Shown: positions 42,833-51,559 of the stretch, one piece after another | Position numbering within the stretch: position 1 is the stretch's first letter | How the letters are laid out: the number at the start of each line of letters is the position of its first letter | NCBI GenBank assembly: GCA_934667815.1 | Contig: CAKUMO010000001.1 | Coordinates: forward strand, 132,448-196,447 | Reading direction: 5' to 3' | From: an uncultured Oscillospiraceae bacterium | GTDB lineage: Bacteria; Bacillota; Clostridia; Oscillospirales; Oscillospiraceae | DNA length: 64,000 nt | Notes under the pieces: generated by a model | Databases searched by the model: none | What the model saw: the letters and a program-made list of their open reading frames with translations, nothing else | Told to the model about the DNA's origin: nothing | Program-made: the position numbers and the translations under genes

Positions 42833-44872
42833 ATGAAACGAAACTGCTTGCGGCTCGGCGCAGTGCTGCTGTGCCTCGTGTGCCTTCTGGCGCTGCCGGC
42901 ACGCGCGGTCGAGGGCACGAGTTATACCTATACGCTCTCCGCCGACCGGACAAAGCTCGTCCTGACGGCCGATGCCTATCTGCCTGCCGGGATCTACCTT
43001 GCGGATGCGGGACTAAGCTCACCCGAGGACTTATATCTCAGCGGCCGGGAGCTTTACATCGCGGATACCGGCAACCACCGCATTGTGGTCTATTCCATGG
43101 ACACGGGCAGCCTGACCTCTTTCGGAGAGAACGACCTGAAGAAGCCCACCGGACTCAGCGTGGACGGTGCGGGCAGAGTATACGTCGCGGATTACGGCGC
43201 GGAGCAGGTCGTGATTTTCGCGCCTGACCGCAGCGTGGAGCGCTGCCTGACGCGCCCGACAGAGGCATATTACGGCGCAAGCCCCTATAAGCCGCAGAAG
43301 GTGGATCTGGACAGCTACGGTAATCTGTTCGTTATTAGCGAGGGCACCTACGAGGGCATTTTGCAGTTCGACCGAAACGGAAGCTTCAACGGCTTCTTCG
43401 GTGCGAATAAGACCAGAGGCCTGAGCGCGGTGGAGTGGTTCCAGAAAATTTTCTACACCGAGGAGCAGAAGTCCAAAATGTCCTTCCGCACGCCGCCGAA
43501 CATCGTTGCGCTGGACGTTGCCGCCTCCGACATGGTCTTTTCCGTCACGCAGAACGACCGGGGGCAGGCGCTTAAAAAGCTGAATATGGCGGGCGTCAAT
43601 GTCTATTCGGACGGCCTCGACTGGGGCTACGGTAACTATGCCGATGTCGCCGTTCTGCCTGACGGCAGCGTCTTTGCCGTGACGAACACGGGGCTGATCA
43701 ACGAATTCAGCGAGGAGGGGGATTTCCTGCTGGAATTCGGCGGCGAGGCCAAAAAAACCGACCGTAACGGCCTGACCGCCGTGGTCAGCGCGATCGAGGC
43801 GGACGAAAGCTGCAATCTCTATGTGCTCGATAAGGAGCGCGGCGTGCTTCAGGTCTGGTATCCCACGGATTATGCCAAGCTCCTGCACCGCGCCGAGGCT
43901 GATTTCAAGCTGGGGCACTATGAGGACAGCCTTGCCGCATGGACGCAGATCCTGCGGATGAATCCGACGGCCTATATGTCCAACCTTGGCTATGCCAAGG
44001 CGCTGTTCCAGCTCGGGCGCTACCGCGAGGCGGCGGAGCGCTTCCGTGAGATTCGCCATGAAAACGGCTATTCCGACTGCTTCTGGGAGCTGCGCAGCGC
44101 GTGGATGCGCGCGAACATGGGAAAGATCCTGATCGGGCTTGCCGGCTTTGCCGTCCTGTGCGCGCTTCTGGCGCTTCTGCAAAAGCGCTTCGGCTGGCGG
44201 GACGCGCTCTCCGAGCGTTATACACGCTGGTGCGGCAGGCATAAGCTGGGCAGGGCGCTGACGGCGGATGTGTTCTATTTCCTGCGTCATCCCATTGACG
44301 GCGTTTACTACCTGAAAATCGGTCAGCGTGGCAGCGTGGCCGCGGCGTCTGTCCTCTATTTTGCGGCGCTGGCGATCTATATGCTCTGCCGCGGACTGAC
44401 CTCCTTTGTATTCGGCGGCGGGTATTCCTATTACAATGATCCGATCGCAATTTTGCTGATCGTCCTTGTGCCGTCCGTGCTGTTCCTGTTCGGCAGCTAT
44501 CTGGTCAGTGCCATCCACGACGGCGAGGGCAGCCTGAAAGCGGTGTATATCACCTTTGCTTACAGCCTTTCCGCCTTTGTGCTCGGCTGGCCGCTTCTGA
44601 CGCTGCTTTCGCATGCCTTTACGCTCACGGAGCTGTTCGTCTATCGCCTGCTGGCCTTTCTGATTCTCGGCTACACCGGCACATTGATCTTCGTCAGCAT
44701 CAAGGAGGCACAGGTCTATAATCTGCGCAAGACAGCAGCGAATGTTTTCCTCACACTGTTTTTCATGGCGGTGGCGATTCTTGCGGCGGTTATCCTCTTT
44801 ATCCTCTGGCGCGAGCTGCTGTCTTATCTTTCGGAAGTTTTTGAGGAGGTGCGTTACCGTGTGTTCTCGTAA
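42833..44872 (+). CDS. NHL-repeat/TPR/Yip1-type membrane protein
   Basis: This 679-residue protein has a signal peptide (about 1-26), an outside beta-propeller of NHL-like repeats (about 45-340, for example LYIADTGNHRIVVYSMDTG and VYVADYGAEQVVIFAPD), a TPR-like helical stretch (about 355-425, HYEDSLAAWTQILRMNPTAYM), one helix, a basic loop, and a C-terminal Yip1-like domain with about five helices (about 478-670). The same type of protein recurs in Firmicute sugar operons beside DUF5696 proteins, as here. It could organise the importer or sense substrate, but no activity is known to me. Its stop lies inside the next gene (14-bp overlap). Confidence 0.8.
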   Translation: MKRNCLRLGAVLLCLVCLLALPARAVEGTSYTYTLSADRTKLVLTADAYLPAGIYLADAGLSSPEDLYLSGRELYIADTGNHRIVVYSMDTGSLTSFGENDLKKPTGLSVDGAGRVYVADYGAEQVVIFAPDRSVERCLTRPTEAYYGASPYKPQKVDLDSYGNLFVISEGTYEGILQFDRNGSFNGFFGANKTRGLSAVEWFQKIFYTEEQKSKMSFRTPPNIVALDVAASDMVFSVTQNDRGQALKKLNMAGVNVYSDGLDWGYGNYADVAVLPDGSVFAVTNTGLINEFSEEGDFLLEFGGEAKKTDRNGLTAVVSAIEADESCNLYVLDKERGVLQVWYPTDYAKLLHRAEADFKLGHYEDSLAAWTQILRMNPTAYMSNLGYAKALFQLGRYREAAERFREIRHENGYSDCFWELRSAWMRANMGKILIGLAGFAVLCALLALLQKRFGWRDALSERYTRWCGRHKLGRALTADVFYFLRHPIDGVYYLKIGQRGSVAAASVLYFAALAIYMLCRGLTSFVFGGGYSYYNDPIAILLIVLVPSVLFLFGSYLVSAIHDGEGSLKAVYITFAYSLSAFVLGWPLLTLLSHAFTLTELFVYRLLAFLILGYTGTLIFVSIKEAQVYNLRKTAANVFLTLFFMAVAILAAVILFILWRELLSYLSEVFEEVRYRVFS

Positions 44873-47090
44873 ATGGTTCGTCCGGCTCGGCGCACTGCTT
44901 CTGAGCGCGGCGCTGCTGGTGCTGTGTGCCCTTGCCGCAGACACGACGCCTCTGACCGACGGCATGCTGGAGGCCAATTCCAACCGGCAGGCGCATCCCT
45001 TCTCCGACGCGCCGGTGGAGAGCCAATTCACGACCGAGGGCTTTGAAAAAGTCGGAGAAACGCAGAAACTCGAGGTTTATCTCAACCGGCAGGAGGCCGC
45101 GCTGCGCATCCGCAATAAGACCACGGGCTATCTCTGGGGTGCGCTGCCTATCGGGGAGGCCGAGGGGCTGAATACCGCGTGGCGCTGCTACGGAAACGGC
45201 CTTGTGTCCGTTGAGTGCGTGAATGCCGAGGGCGCGGAGAGCCGCGTCAGCATCGGCAAGGACGGCAAGGCAGAGTATGAAATTTCAGACGACGGCCTTC
45301 TTTGCAGCGTGGACTTTCCCGAGCAGGAGATCGCCTTTCAGGTGAGGGCCTCGTGGGCGGACAGCCGCGTGACCTTGGAGCTGGTGGACGGCAGCCTCAC
45401 CGAGCGCGGCGAGGGCTTCTTTCTCAAATCCATGAGCTTTCTTTCCTTCCTCGGCAGCTCCTATTCCGACTCTGTGGACGGCTACATCCTGCTTCCCGAT
45501 GGCTGCGGTGCGCTCATCCGCTACCGCAAGCCCGCCAATTACAGTTCAACCTACGCTGCGCGCATCTATGGCAAGGATTACGGCATTGAATCCTTGGCCA
45601 GCACGGCGGACAACACCGCCCGTCCGGAGGCGCAGGCGCTTATGCCCGTCTATGCGATGGTACACGGTGCGGGGCAAAACGGTTTTCTGGCGGTCGTAGA
45701 CGAGGGGGCTGCATATGCCAGCCTTGTCGCCGCGCCTGCACAGACGAACAATCCCTATAACTGGGCGTCGGCACGTTTTGAATTTCGTCAGAAGTATGTG
45801 AAAAACATCAACCGCAAGGACGGTGCGGGCGCAAACGTCTATCAGGAAACGCCCAACGCGGTCGTGCCGAAAATTTCCTTCTATTTCACGCAGGGCGAAC
45901 AGGCCAATTACGACGGCATGGCGGTGCTTTACCGTCAGATGCTGATTGAACAGGGCGTTTTGACGCCGCTGACGCAGCAGGACGGCACGGTTCCGCTGCA
46001 TCTGGAGGTACTCGGCGCGGACAAAAAGGAGAATTTCCTCTGGAACACGACACAGGTCTTTACCACGCTCGCGCAGGCGGAGGAGATGCGCCAAAGCCTT
46101 GCCGATGCGGGCATTTCGGAGCTGGACATGGTGCTGCGCTGCTATGCAAAGAACAACGAATGCGGCGCAAAACTGCTGTCCCGCCTCGGAGATAAGGAGG
46201 ACATTGCCGCGCTCGACCGCGCGCTGCGCGAGACGGGCGGCTCACTCTCCCTTTATTTCGACCCCATTACCGCGAACAAAGATCAGATCACGCTGCGCAC
46301 CGAGGCCGCGAACAACCTTTCGCGGCAGGAGATTCGCTGGATCGACAATCTTGCGCCGCGGATGTATCCCTATACCTATCTCTACCGCCTGACCGAGGCC
46401 GAGGCGCGCACGCAGAAGGCGCTTTCCCGCAAGTACGGCGCGGACTTTGCGCTTGCGCAGGCGAGCAACAGGCTTTACAGCGATTTTACCTCCGGCAGGG
46501 AGGTAACGCGCGCCGAGAGCCTGACACGCCTGACGGCGCTGACGCAGACCCTTGCGGGCGGCGGCCGCATCGCCATGTACCGTCCGAACCAGTACCTCTG
46601 GCAGTACGCGGACAGATTCCTGGACCTGCCTGTGTCCAACAGTCAGATCCTCTATGAATCTGATTGCGTGCCGTTTTTGCAGATTGTGCTCAGCGGCTGC
46701 GCCGAGCTGTACGGCGGGACGATCAACACCTCGTCCTATTCCTCCGAGCGTATGCTGCGGCAGATCGAGTACGGCATGGCGCCGAGCTTCGTCGTGACCG
46801 GCTGCGAGAGTCTGGAGCTTAATAATACCGCGCAGGAGGCCTATTTTTCCACGGGCTTTGCAGACTGGCGCGCGCAGATCGTGGAGAGCTATCAGACCGT
46901 GGCCGAGGGGCTTTCTGCGGTCTGGGGGCACGCCATCATCTCGCACCGCTGCCTGAATAGCGGCCTGATTCGCGTAGAATATGACAACGGCGTGTGCATT
47001 TATCTCAACTATACCGATGCTGCGCTGCCGGCCGAAGGCGTCAGTGTGCAGCCGGGCGGCTTTGCAGTCATACAGGGGGACGCAAGATGA
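44859..47090 (+). CDS. Secreted DUF5696 protein
   Basis: This 743-residue protein has a signal peptide (about 1-27, ending ALA) and a DUF5696-type body: EVYLNRQEAALRIRNKTTGYLWGALP early, a probable TIM-barrel (about 380-640, GISELDMVLRCYAKNNECGAKLLSRLG), and YGMAPSFVVTGCESLELNNT near the end. It starts at GTG 44859, nine bases after GAGGAGG and inside the end of the NHL gene, so translation is coupled. DUF5696 proteins look like inactive or uncharacterised glycoside hydrolases; conserved acidic residues are present but unassigned. Its linkage with ABC permeases suggests oligosaccharide handling at the surface. Confidence 0.8.
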   Translation: MCSRKWFVRLGALLLSAALLVLCALAADTTPLTDGMLEANSNRQAHPFSDAPVESQFTTEGFEKVGETQKLEVYLNRQEAALRIRNKTTGYLWGALPIGEAEGLNTAWRCYGNGLVSVECVNAEGAESRVSIGKDGKAEYEISDDGLLCSVDFPEQEIAFQVRASWADSRVTLELVDGSLTERGEGFFLKSMSFLSFLGSSYSDSVDGYILLPDGCGALIRYRKPANYSSTYAARIYGKDYGIESLASTADNTARPEAQALMPVYAMVHGAGQNGFLAVVDEGAAYASLVAAPAQTNNPYNWASARFEFRQKYVKNINRKDGAGANVYQETPNAVVPKISFYFTQGEQANYDGMAVLYRQMLIEQGVLTPLTQQDGTVPLHLEVLGADKKENFLWNTTQVFTTLAQAEEMRQSLADAGISELDMVLRCYAKNNECGAKLLSRLGDKEDIAALDRALRETGGSLSLYFDPITANKDQITLRTEAANNLSRQEIRWIDNLAPRMYPYTYLYRLTEAEARTQKALSRKYGADFALAQASNRLYSDFTSGREVTRAESLTRLTALTQTLAGGGRIAMYRPNQYLWQYADRFLDLPVSNSQILYESDCVPFLQIVLSGCAELYGGTINTSSYSSERMLRQIEYGMAPSFVVTGCESLELNNTAQEAYFSTGFADWRAQIVESYQTVAEGLSAVWGHAIISHRCLNSGLIRVEYDNGVCIYLNYTDAALPAEGVSVQPGGFAVIQGDAR

Positions 47091-47971
47091 AAGGAAATCA
47101 GACAAAACCGCGCCGCAGCCTGAACCCGCGTGCCCGCAGCACGGTCACGGGAACACTCTTTTTCCTGCCCTGGCTCATCGGATTTTTTGCCATCACGGCC
47201 TATCCGCTGGTCTATTCGCTTGTCATCTGCTTCAATCAGGTGCAGATCAAGCCCGGCGCGATCGAGCTGGAGCCGATCGGCTGGGAGTATTTTCGGCAGG
47301 CCTTCGCGGTGGACACGGAATATCCCACAAAGCTCCTTGCCTCCTTGGCGAGCGTTCTGCTGGGAACGCCGCTTGTCGTTGTGTTTTCCCTTGTCATCGC
47401 ACTGCTGTTAAACCGCAAATTCCGCGGCAGAACGATCTACCGCATCGTGTTTTTCCTGCCGGTGGTCATCATGTCCGGCCCCGTGATGTCCGAGCTGATG
47501 ACGGAATCCTCGGCCATGAGCATCAACATGGACATCATGGGTCTGCGCAGCATTCTGATGGAGCTGGACTATGGCTGGGCGCGGCTCTTGATGACGTTTT
47601 TGAACAGCTTTGTGCGCATCCTCTGGTTCTGCGGTGTGCAAATCATCGTATTTCTGGCCGGACTGCAAAAAATTGACCGTAATATGTACGAGGCTGCCGC
47701 CATCGACGGCGCGACGGCGTGGGAGGCGTTCTGGAAGATTACGCTGCCGCATCTGCGGCCGATCATCCTGCTCAATGCGATCTATACCATCATCGAGATG
47801 GGTACGGCGGCAGACGACGCGACGAACGGCAAGATCGTCGGTGCGATCCGCGATATTGCCCGGCCGTACAGCTATGCGGCGGTGCTTTCGTGGATTTATG
47901 CCTTTGGCTTGCTGCTGCTGATTCTGCTGGCCTTTCTGCTGCTCCGGCCGAGAAGGGGGAGTTCCACATGA
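47087..47971 (+). CDS. Carbohydrate ABC permease, MalF-like (set 2)
   Basis: This 294-residue protein has six helices; TGTLFFLPWLIGFFAITAYPLVYSLVICFNQV is the CUT1 first-helix pattern and YEAAAIDGATAWEAFWKITLPHLRP the coupling motif. It starts at ATG 47087 overlapping the DUF5696 stop (ATGA). It forms a second permease pair with the next gene, distinct in sequence from set 1, so the locus has two importers or one with alternative channels. Confidence 0.92.
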   Translation: MKGNQTKPRRSLNPRARSTVTGTLFFLPWLIGFFAITAYPLVYSLVICFNQVQIKPGAIELEPIGWEYFRQAFAVDTEYPTKLLASLASVLLGTPLVVVFSLVIALLLNRKFRGRTIYRIVFFLPVVIMSGPVMSELMTESSAMSINMDIMGLRSILMELDYGWARLLMTFLNSFVRILWFCGVQIIVFLAGLQKIDRNMYEAAAIDGATAWEAFWKITLPHLRPIILLNAIYTIIEMGTAADDATNGKIVGAIRDIARPYSYAAVLSWIYAFGLLLLILLAFLLLRPRRGSST

Positions 47972-48906
47972 AAACGGGAAAATCCGCGCTGCGCAAGGGC
48001 GCCTACTGGCTCACCGGCAGCCACGGCAAGGACGACAGCCGCCTCGGCAGGCTCACAACCTATTTCATCCTGACGGGTATGGGTTTTGTGTTTTTATATC
48101 CGCTTTTGTATATGCTCTCGGTCAGCTTCATGGACACGGAGGATCTCGTGGATGCCACGGTGACATGGATTCCGACGCATCTTTCCGTGGAGAGCTTTGT
48201 CAAGGCGGCCAAAACGCTGCAATTCTGGGACGGACTGAAGGATTCGCTTCTTATGACGCTCATTCCGGCGGCGCTGCAAACCTTTACGCTGGCGCTGGCG
48301 GGCTACGGCCTTGCGCTCTACCGCGTGCCGGGCAAGCGCTTCTGGCTGGTGCTGGCGGTGTTTATCTTCCTGATTCCGACGCAGGTCACCATGATTCCGC
48401 GCTTCCTGCTTTTTAATTCCTATCACACCATCGGCACGATCTGGCCGGTGTATCTCATCAGTCTGTTCGGACAGGGCGTGAAAAGCTCGGTTTTTCTGCT
48501 GATCTATTACAATTTCTTCAAATCCTATCCCAAATCCATGGATGAGGCTGCGAAGATCGACGGCGCGGGCGCGGCGACGGTGTTTTTCCGCATTGCGCTG
48601 CCCATGGCAAAGCCCGCGCTGGTGCTGACCTACCTCTTTTCCTTTATCTGGATCTGGAACGACACGACACAGCTCCCGCAGTATTCCACGGGTGCGGTCA
48701 CGACGCTGCCCATGCATTTGCAGCAGTTTGTCGAGCGCTTTAACAAGCTCTATGCCTCCGTCGGCGTCAGTACGGGCGGCTCGCTGAATGAATCCATTCG
48801 TCTGGCGGGCACACTTTTGACCATCCTGCCGCTGATCGTGCTGTATTTCATTGTGCAGAAGCAATTTGTCGAGAGCATCGAGCGCACCGGCCTGACAGGA
48901 GAGTGA
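47968..48906 (+). CDS. Carbohydrate ABC permease, MalG-like (set 2)
   Basis: This 312-residue membrane protein carries the MalG coupling motif DEAAKIDGAGAATVFFRIALPMAKP and the usual central segment IFLIPTQVTMIPRFLLFNSYHTIGTIWPVYL. ATG 47968 overlaps the previous stop (ATGA). It has a longer cytosolic N-terminus than the set 1 partner. The lipoprotein GH31 gene starts two bases after its stop, tying uptake to surface glucan processing. Confidence 0.92.
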   Translation: MKTGKSALRKGAYWLTGSHGKDDSRLGRLTTYFILTGMGFVFLYPLLYMLSVSFMDTEDLVDATVTWIPTHLSVESFVKAAKTLQFWDGLKDSLLMTLIPAALQTFTLALAGYGLALYRVPGKRFWLVLAVFIFLIPTQVTMIPRFLLFNSYHTIGTIWPVYLISLFGQGVKSSVFLLIYYNFFKSYPKSMDEAAKIDGAGAATVFFRIALPMAKPALVLTYLFSFIWIWNDTTQLPQYSTGAVTTLPMHLQQFVERFNKLYASVGVSTGGSLNESIRLAGTLLTILPLIVLYFIVQKQFVESIERTGLTGE

Positions 48907-48907
48907 C

Positions 48908-51559
48908 ATGAAAAAACTTTTGACACTGTTTGCCCTGCTGCTTCTGCTGACCGCCTGCACTGCGCAGCAGGCCGTGCCTGCGGCGCTGCCCTCGGACGGC
49001 CTGCTGCACGAGCCTTACGGCTGGGAGAACCTCTATGGCAGCAAGGAGGTGCCTGAAAAGTGGTGGCAGCGCACGCCGCGCGATCCGATTGCAGGCGAAA
49101 AGACCGAAATTGCCGTCGCGGCGGGAAAGCAGCTCGACGGCTTGGAGCTTTGGCTTGAATGGACGAAAAACGGTCAGGGCATGGAGCCGATTGCCTGCAG
49201 CAAGCGGGCCAATTTACAGACCGACGGCGCTGAACGGACGCAGTATCTCGCCTGCCTTCCGGCTATGGAACGCGGCGACGAGGTGCAGTATGCGATCTGC
49301 GCGGGCGAACATGGCATTGCGCAAAAGCGGCTCGGGCCGTTCTCGTTCCGTGTTTCGGCATGGGAGCGCTTCCAACCCGAACGGGCGCTGCTTTCCGGTG
49401 AAAAGCTTACGATTTCCGGCACGGCGGGCGGAAAAAACGCTGCGCTCAACGCCGAGTTTGACGGTGGGGCGCTCCGTCTGCTCGTTTCCGATGCGGCCAC
49501 CGGGGGCGGCGATGCGTTTCCGGCCACGCTTTCGGCGGATCGCCTGACCTTTACCGTGGCGGAAAACGGCGGTTTTTCCCTGCGCAAGGACGGCGCGGCG
49601 CTGATCGGCGGCGCGGGCTTCGAGCTGCTGACGGACGGTGCGGCGGTGCGCGCGGTGCGCCTCACACTGGACGCGGAAGAATCCGACCGCTTTTACGGCT
49701 TCGGCATGAAATATGACGCGCTCGACCAGCGCGGCAAGACGGTCGATACCTACTGTGTCAACTGGTACAAGGAGCAGCGCGGCGAGACCTACACGCCGGT
49801 GCCGTATTACTTCGTGCCGGACAAATACGGGCTATTTGTCGATTCGACCTATTATTCCCGCTTTGACCTCTGCGCGCAGTCGGGCACGGCCTGCGTCATC
49901 GAGGCGCGTCTGGGCGGCACGGAGGAGTTTGCGCTGCCGCTGCATTTCTTCACGGGGGACAACGCGCAGATCGCTGCGTCCTATGTCGAGGCGGCCGGTC
50001 ACGCTGTGCTTCCGCCGGTGTGGGCCTTCAGCCCGTGGATCTCCGCAAACGAGTGGAACCGGCAGTCGGAGATCCTCGAGCAGCTCGACGCGACGCTGGA
50101 AACGCAGATCCCCACCGGTGTGATCGTCATCGAGGCGTGGAGCGACGAGCAGACCTTTTATACCTTCAACGATTCCAAGTTTGAAACCGTATCGGGCGAG
50201 GACGCGCTGCGCTACGAGGACTTTACGTTTACAGGCCGCTGGCCGGATCCCAGGGGCATGGTGCAACAGCTCCATGAAAACGGCATTCGCTGCATTCTCT
50301 GGCAGATTCCGGTGCTCAAATATGACGTGCAGGCAAATGCGCAGTCCGTGCGCGATCAGATCTATGCGGCCGGGCAGGGCTACGTTCTGCAAACCGAGAG
50401 CGGCGGCACCTACCGCCTGCCTGCCGGAACATGGTTCGGCAATTCTCTGCTTTTGGACTTTACCGACCGCGAGGCGACGGACTGGTTTCTGGAAAAGCGG
50501 CGCTATCTGATCGAGGATATCGGCATCGACGGCTTCAAGACCGACGGCGGTGAGTTTGTCTGGGGGCGCAGCGTCACGGCTTCAGACGGACGCAGAGGCG
50601 ATGAGCTGCGTAACGCCTATCCCGACCTCTACGCGCAGGCTTACTACGACTTCGGCACGGCGCTCGCGGGCGATTTCGTGACCTTCAGCCGTGCGGGAGG
50701 CAGCGGGATGCAGAAGCATCCGCTTTGCTGGGTGGGCGACCAGAACTCGGATTTCAAGGCGTTTCAGGCGGCCATCCGTGCGACGCTCAGCGCGAGTCAG
50801 TCAGGCATTCCCTTTGTCGCGTGGGACATTGCGGGCTTCAGCGGCGACGTTCCCTCGGCGGAGCTTTATCAGCGCAGCGTGGCGCAGGCGGCATTTTCGG
50901 CGGTGATGCAGGTGCATTCGGAAAATTCCGGCGACCCGCAGCCCTCGCAGGCGCGCACGCCGTGGAACATGGCGCAGCGCAAGGGCGACGACGCCTGTCT
51001 GGAGACGTATCGCTACTATGCGAATCTGCGCATGAATCTGATCCCTTATATTTACACCGAGGCCAAGTGGGCCTCCGAGAGCGGTGAACCGCTGATGCGC
51101 AGTATGGCCTACGCTTTTCCGCAGGACAGCGCGGCGGCGGACTATGAATTTCAGTATTTGTTCGGACGGAATTTGCTCGTGGCGCCCGTGACCAAGCCGA
51201 ACGCGAAGCGCGTGGAGGTCTATCTGCCGGACGGCGTCTGGTACGATTTCTTCACCGGCGCGCGCTACGATGGCGGCGTGCATCAAATTCCCGTCGCGGC
51301 GGACGAAATTCCGGTGTTCGTGCGCGCGGGCACCATCTTGCCGGTTAATACCGCACATACGGGGCGGCTCGCAAGCTACGTCGGCAACGATGCAGAAACT
51401 TATGTAAACTTAAATTATCTTGTATTTCCGGGAAACGGCGAATATACATGGTATGATTATGTGAATCAAACGAGCGTCGAGGTCAAATTCGACGGCACAA
51501 CGCTTACCGAAAACGGCACGCCCGCCGACAACTGGACGCTGAGAGGAGAAACGCCATGA
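48908..51559 (+). CDS. Surface GH31 lipoprotein, CtsY-like (isomaltosyl transferase/hydrolase)
   Basis: This 883-residue GH31 enzyme has lipobox LTAC and is therefore tethered outside the membrane. An Ig-like N-terminal module (about 28-150) with YGWENLYGSKEVP and PRDPIAGEKTEI closely parallels CtsY. The catalytic pair is Asp546 in GIDGFKTDGGEFVWG and Asp611 in CWVGDQNSDF. Unlike CtsY it stops after the C-terminal beta-domain and lacks a CBM35. It may be a cell-bound isomaltosyltransferase or a hydrolase acting on the cyclic product; sequence alone does not separate these. Its start overlaps nothing but is two bases after the permease stop; its end overlaps the next GH31 by four bases. Confidence 0.86.
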   Translation: MKKLLTLFALLLLLTACTAQQAVPAALPSDGLLHEPYGWENLYGSKEVPEKWWQRTPRDPIAGEKTEIAVAAGKQLDGLELWLEWTKNGQGMEPIACSKRANLQTDGAERTQYLACLPAMERGDEVQYAICAGEHGIAQKRLGPFSFRVSAWERFQPERALLSGEKLTISGTAGGKNAALNAEFDGGALRLLVSDAATGGGDAFPATLSADRLTFTVAENGGFSLRKDGAALIGGAGFELLTDGAAVRAVRLTLDAEESDRFYGFGMKYDALDQRGKTVDTYCVNWYKEQRGETYTPVPYYFVPDKYGLFVDSTYYSRFDLCAQSGTACVIEARLGGTEEFALPLHFFTGDNAQIAASYVEAAGHAVLPPVWAFSPWISANEWNRQSEILEQLDATLETQIPTGVIVIEAWSDEQTFYTFNDSKFETVSGEDALRYEDFTFTGRWPDPRGMVQQLHENGIRCILWQIPVLKYDVQANAQSVRDQIYAAGQGYVLQTESGGTYRLPAGTWFGNSLLLDFTDREATDWFLEKRRYLIEDIGIDGFKTDGGEFVWGRSVTASDGRRGDELRNAYPDLYAQAYYDFGTALAGDFVTFSRAGGSGMQKHPLCWVGDQNSDFKAFQAAIRATLSASQSGIPFVAWDIAGFSGDVPSAELYQRSVAQAAFSAVMQVHSENSGDPQPSQARTPWNMAQRKGDDACLETYRYYANLRMNLIPYIYTEAKWASESGEPLMRSMAYAFPQDSAAADYEFQYLFGRNLLVAPVTKPNAKRVEVYLPDGVWYDFFTGARYDGGVHQIPVAADEIPVFVRAGTILPVNTAHTGRLASYVGNDAETYVNLNYLVFPGNGEYTWYDYVNQTSVEVKFDGTTLTENGTPADNWTLRGETP

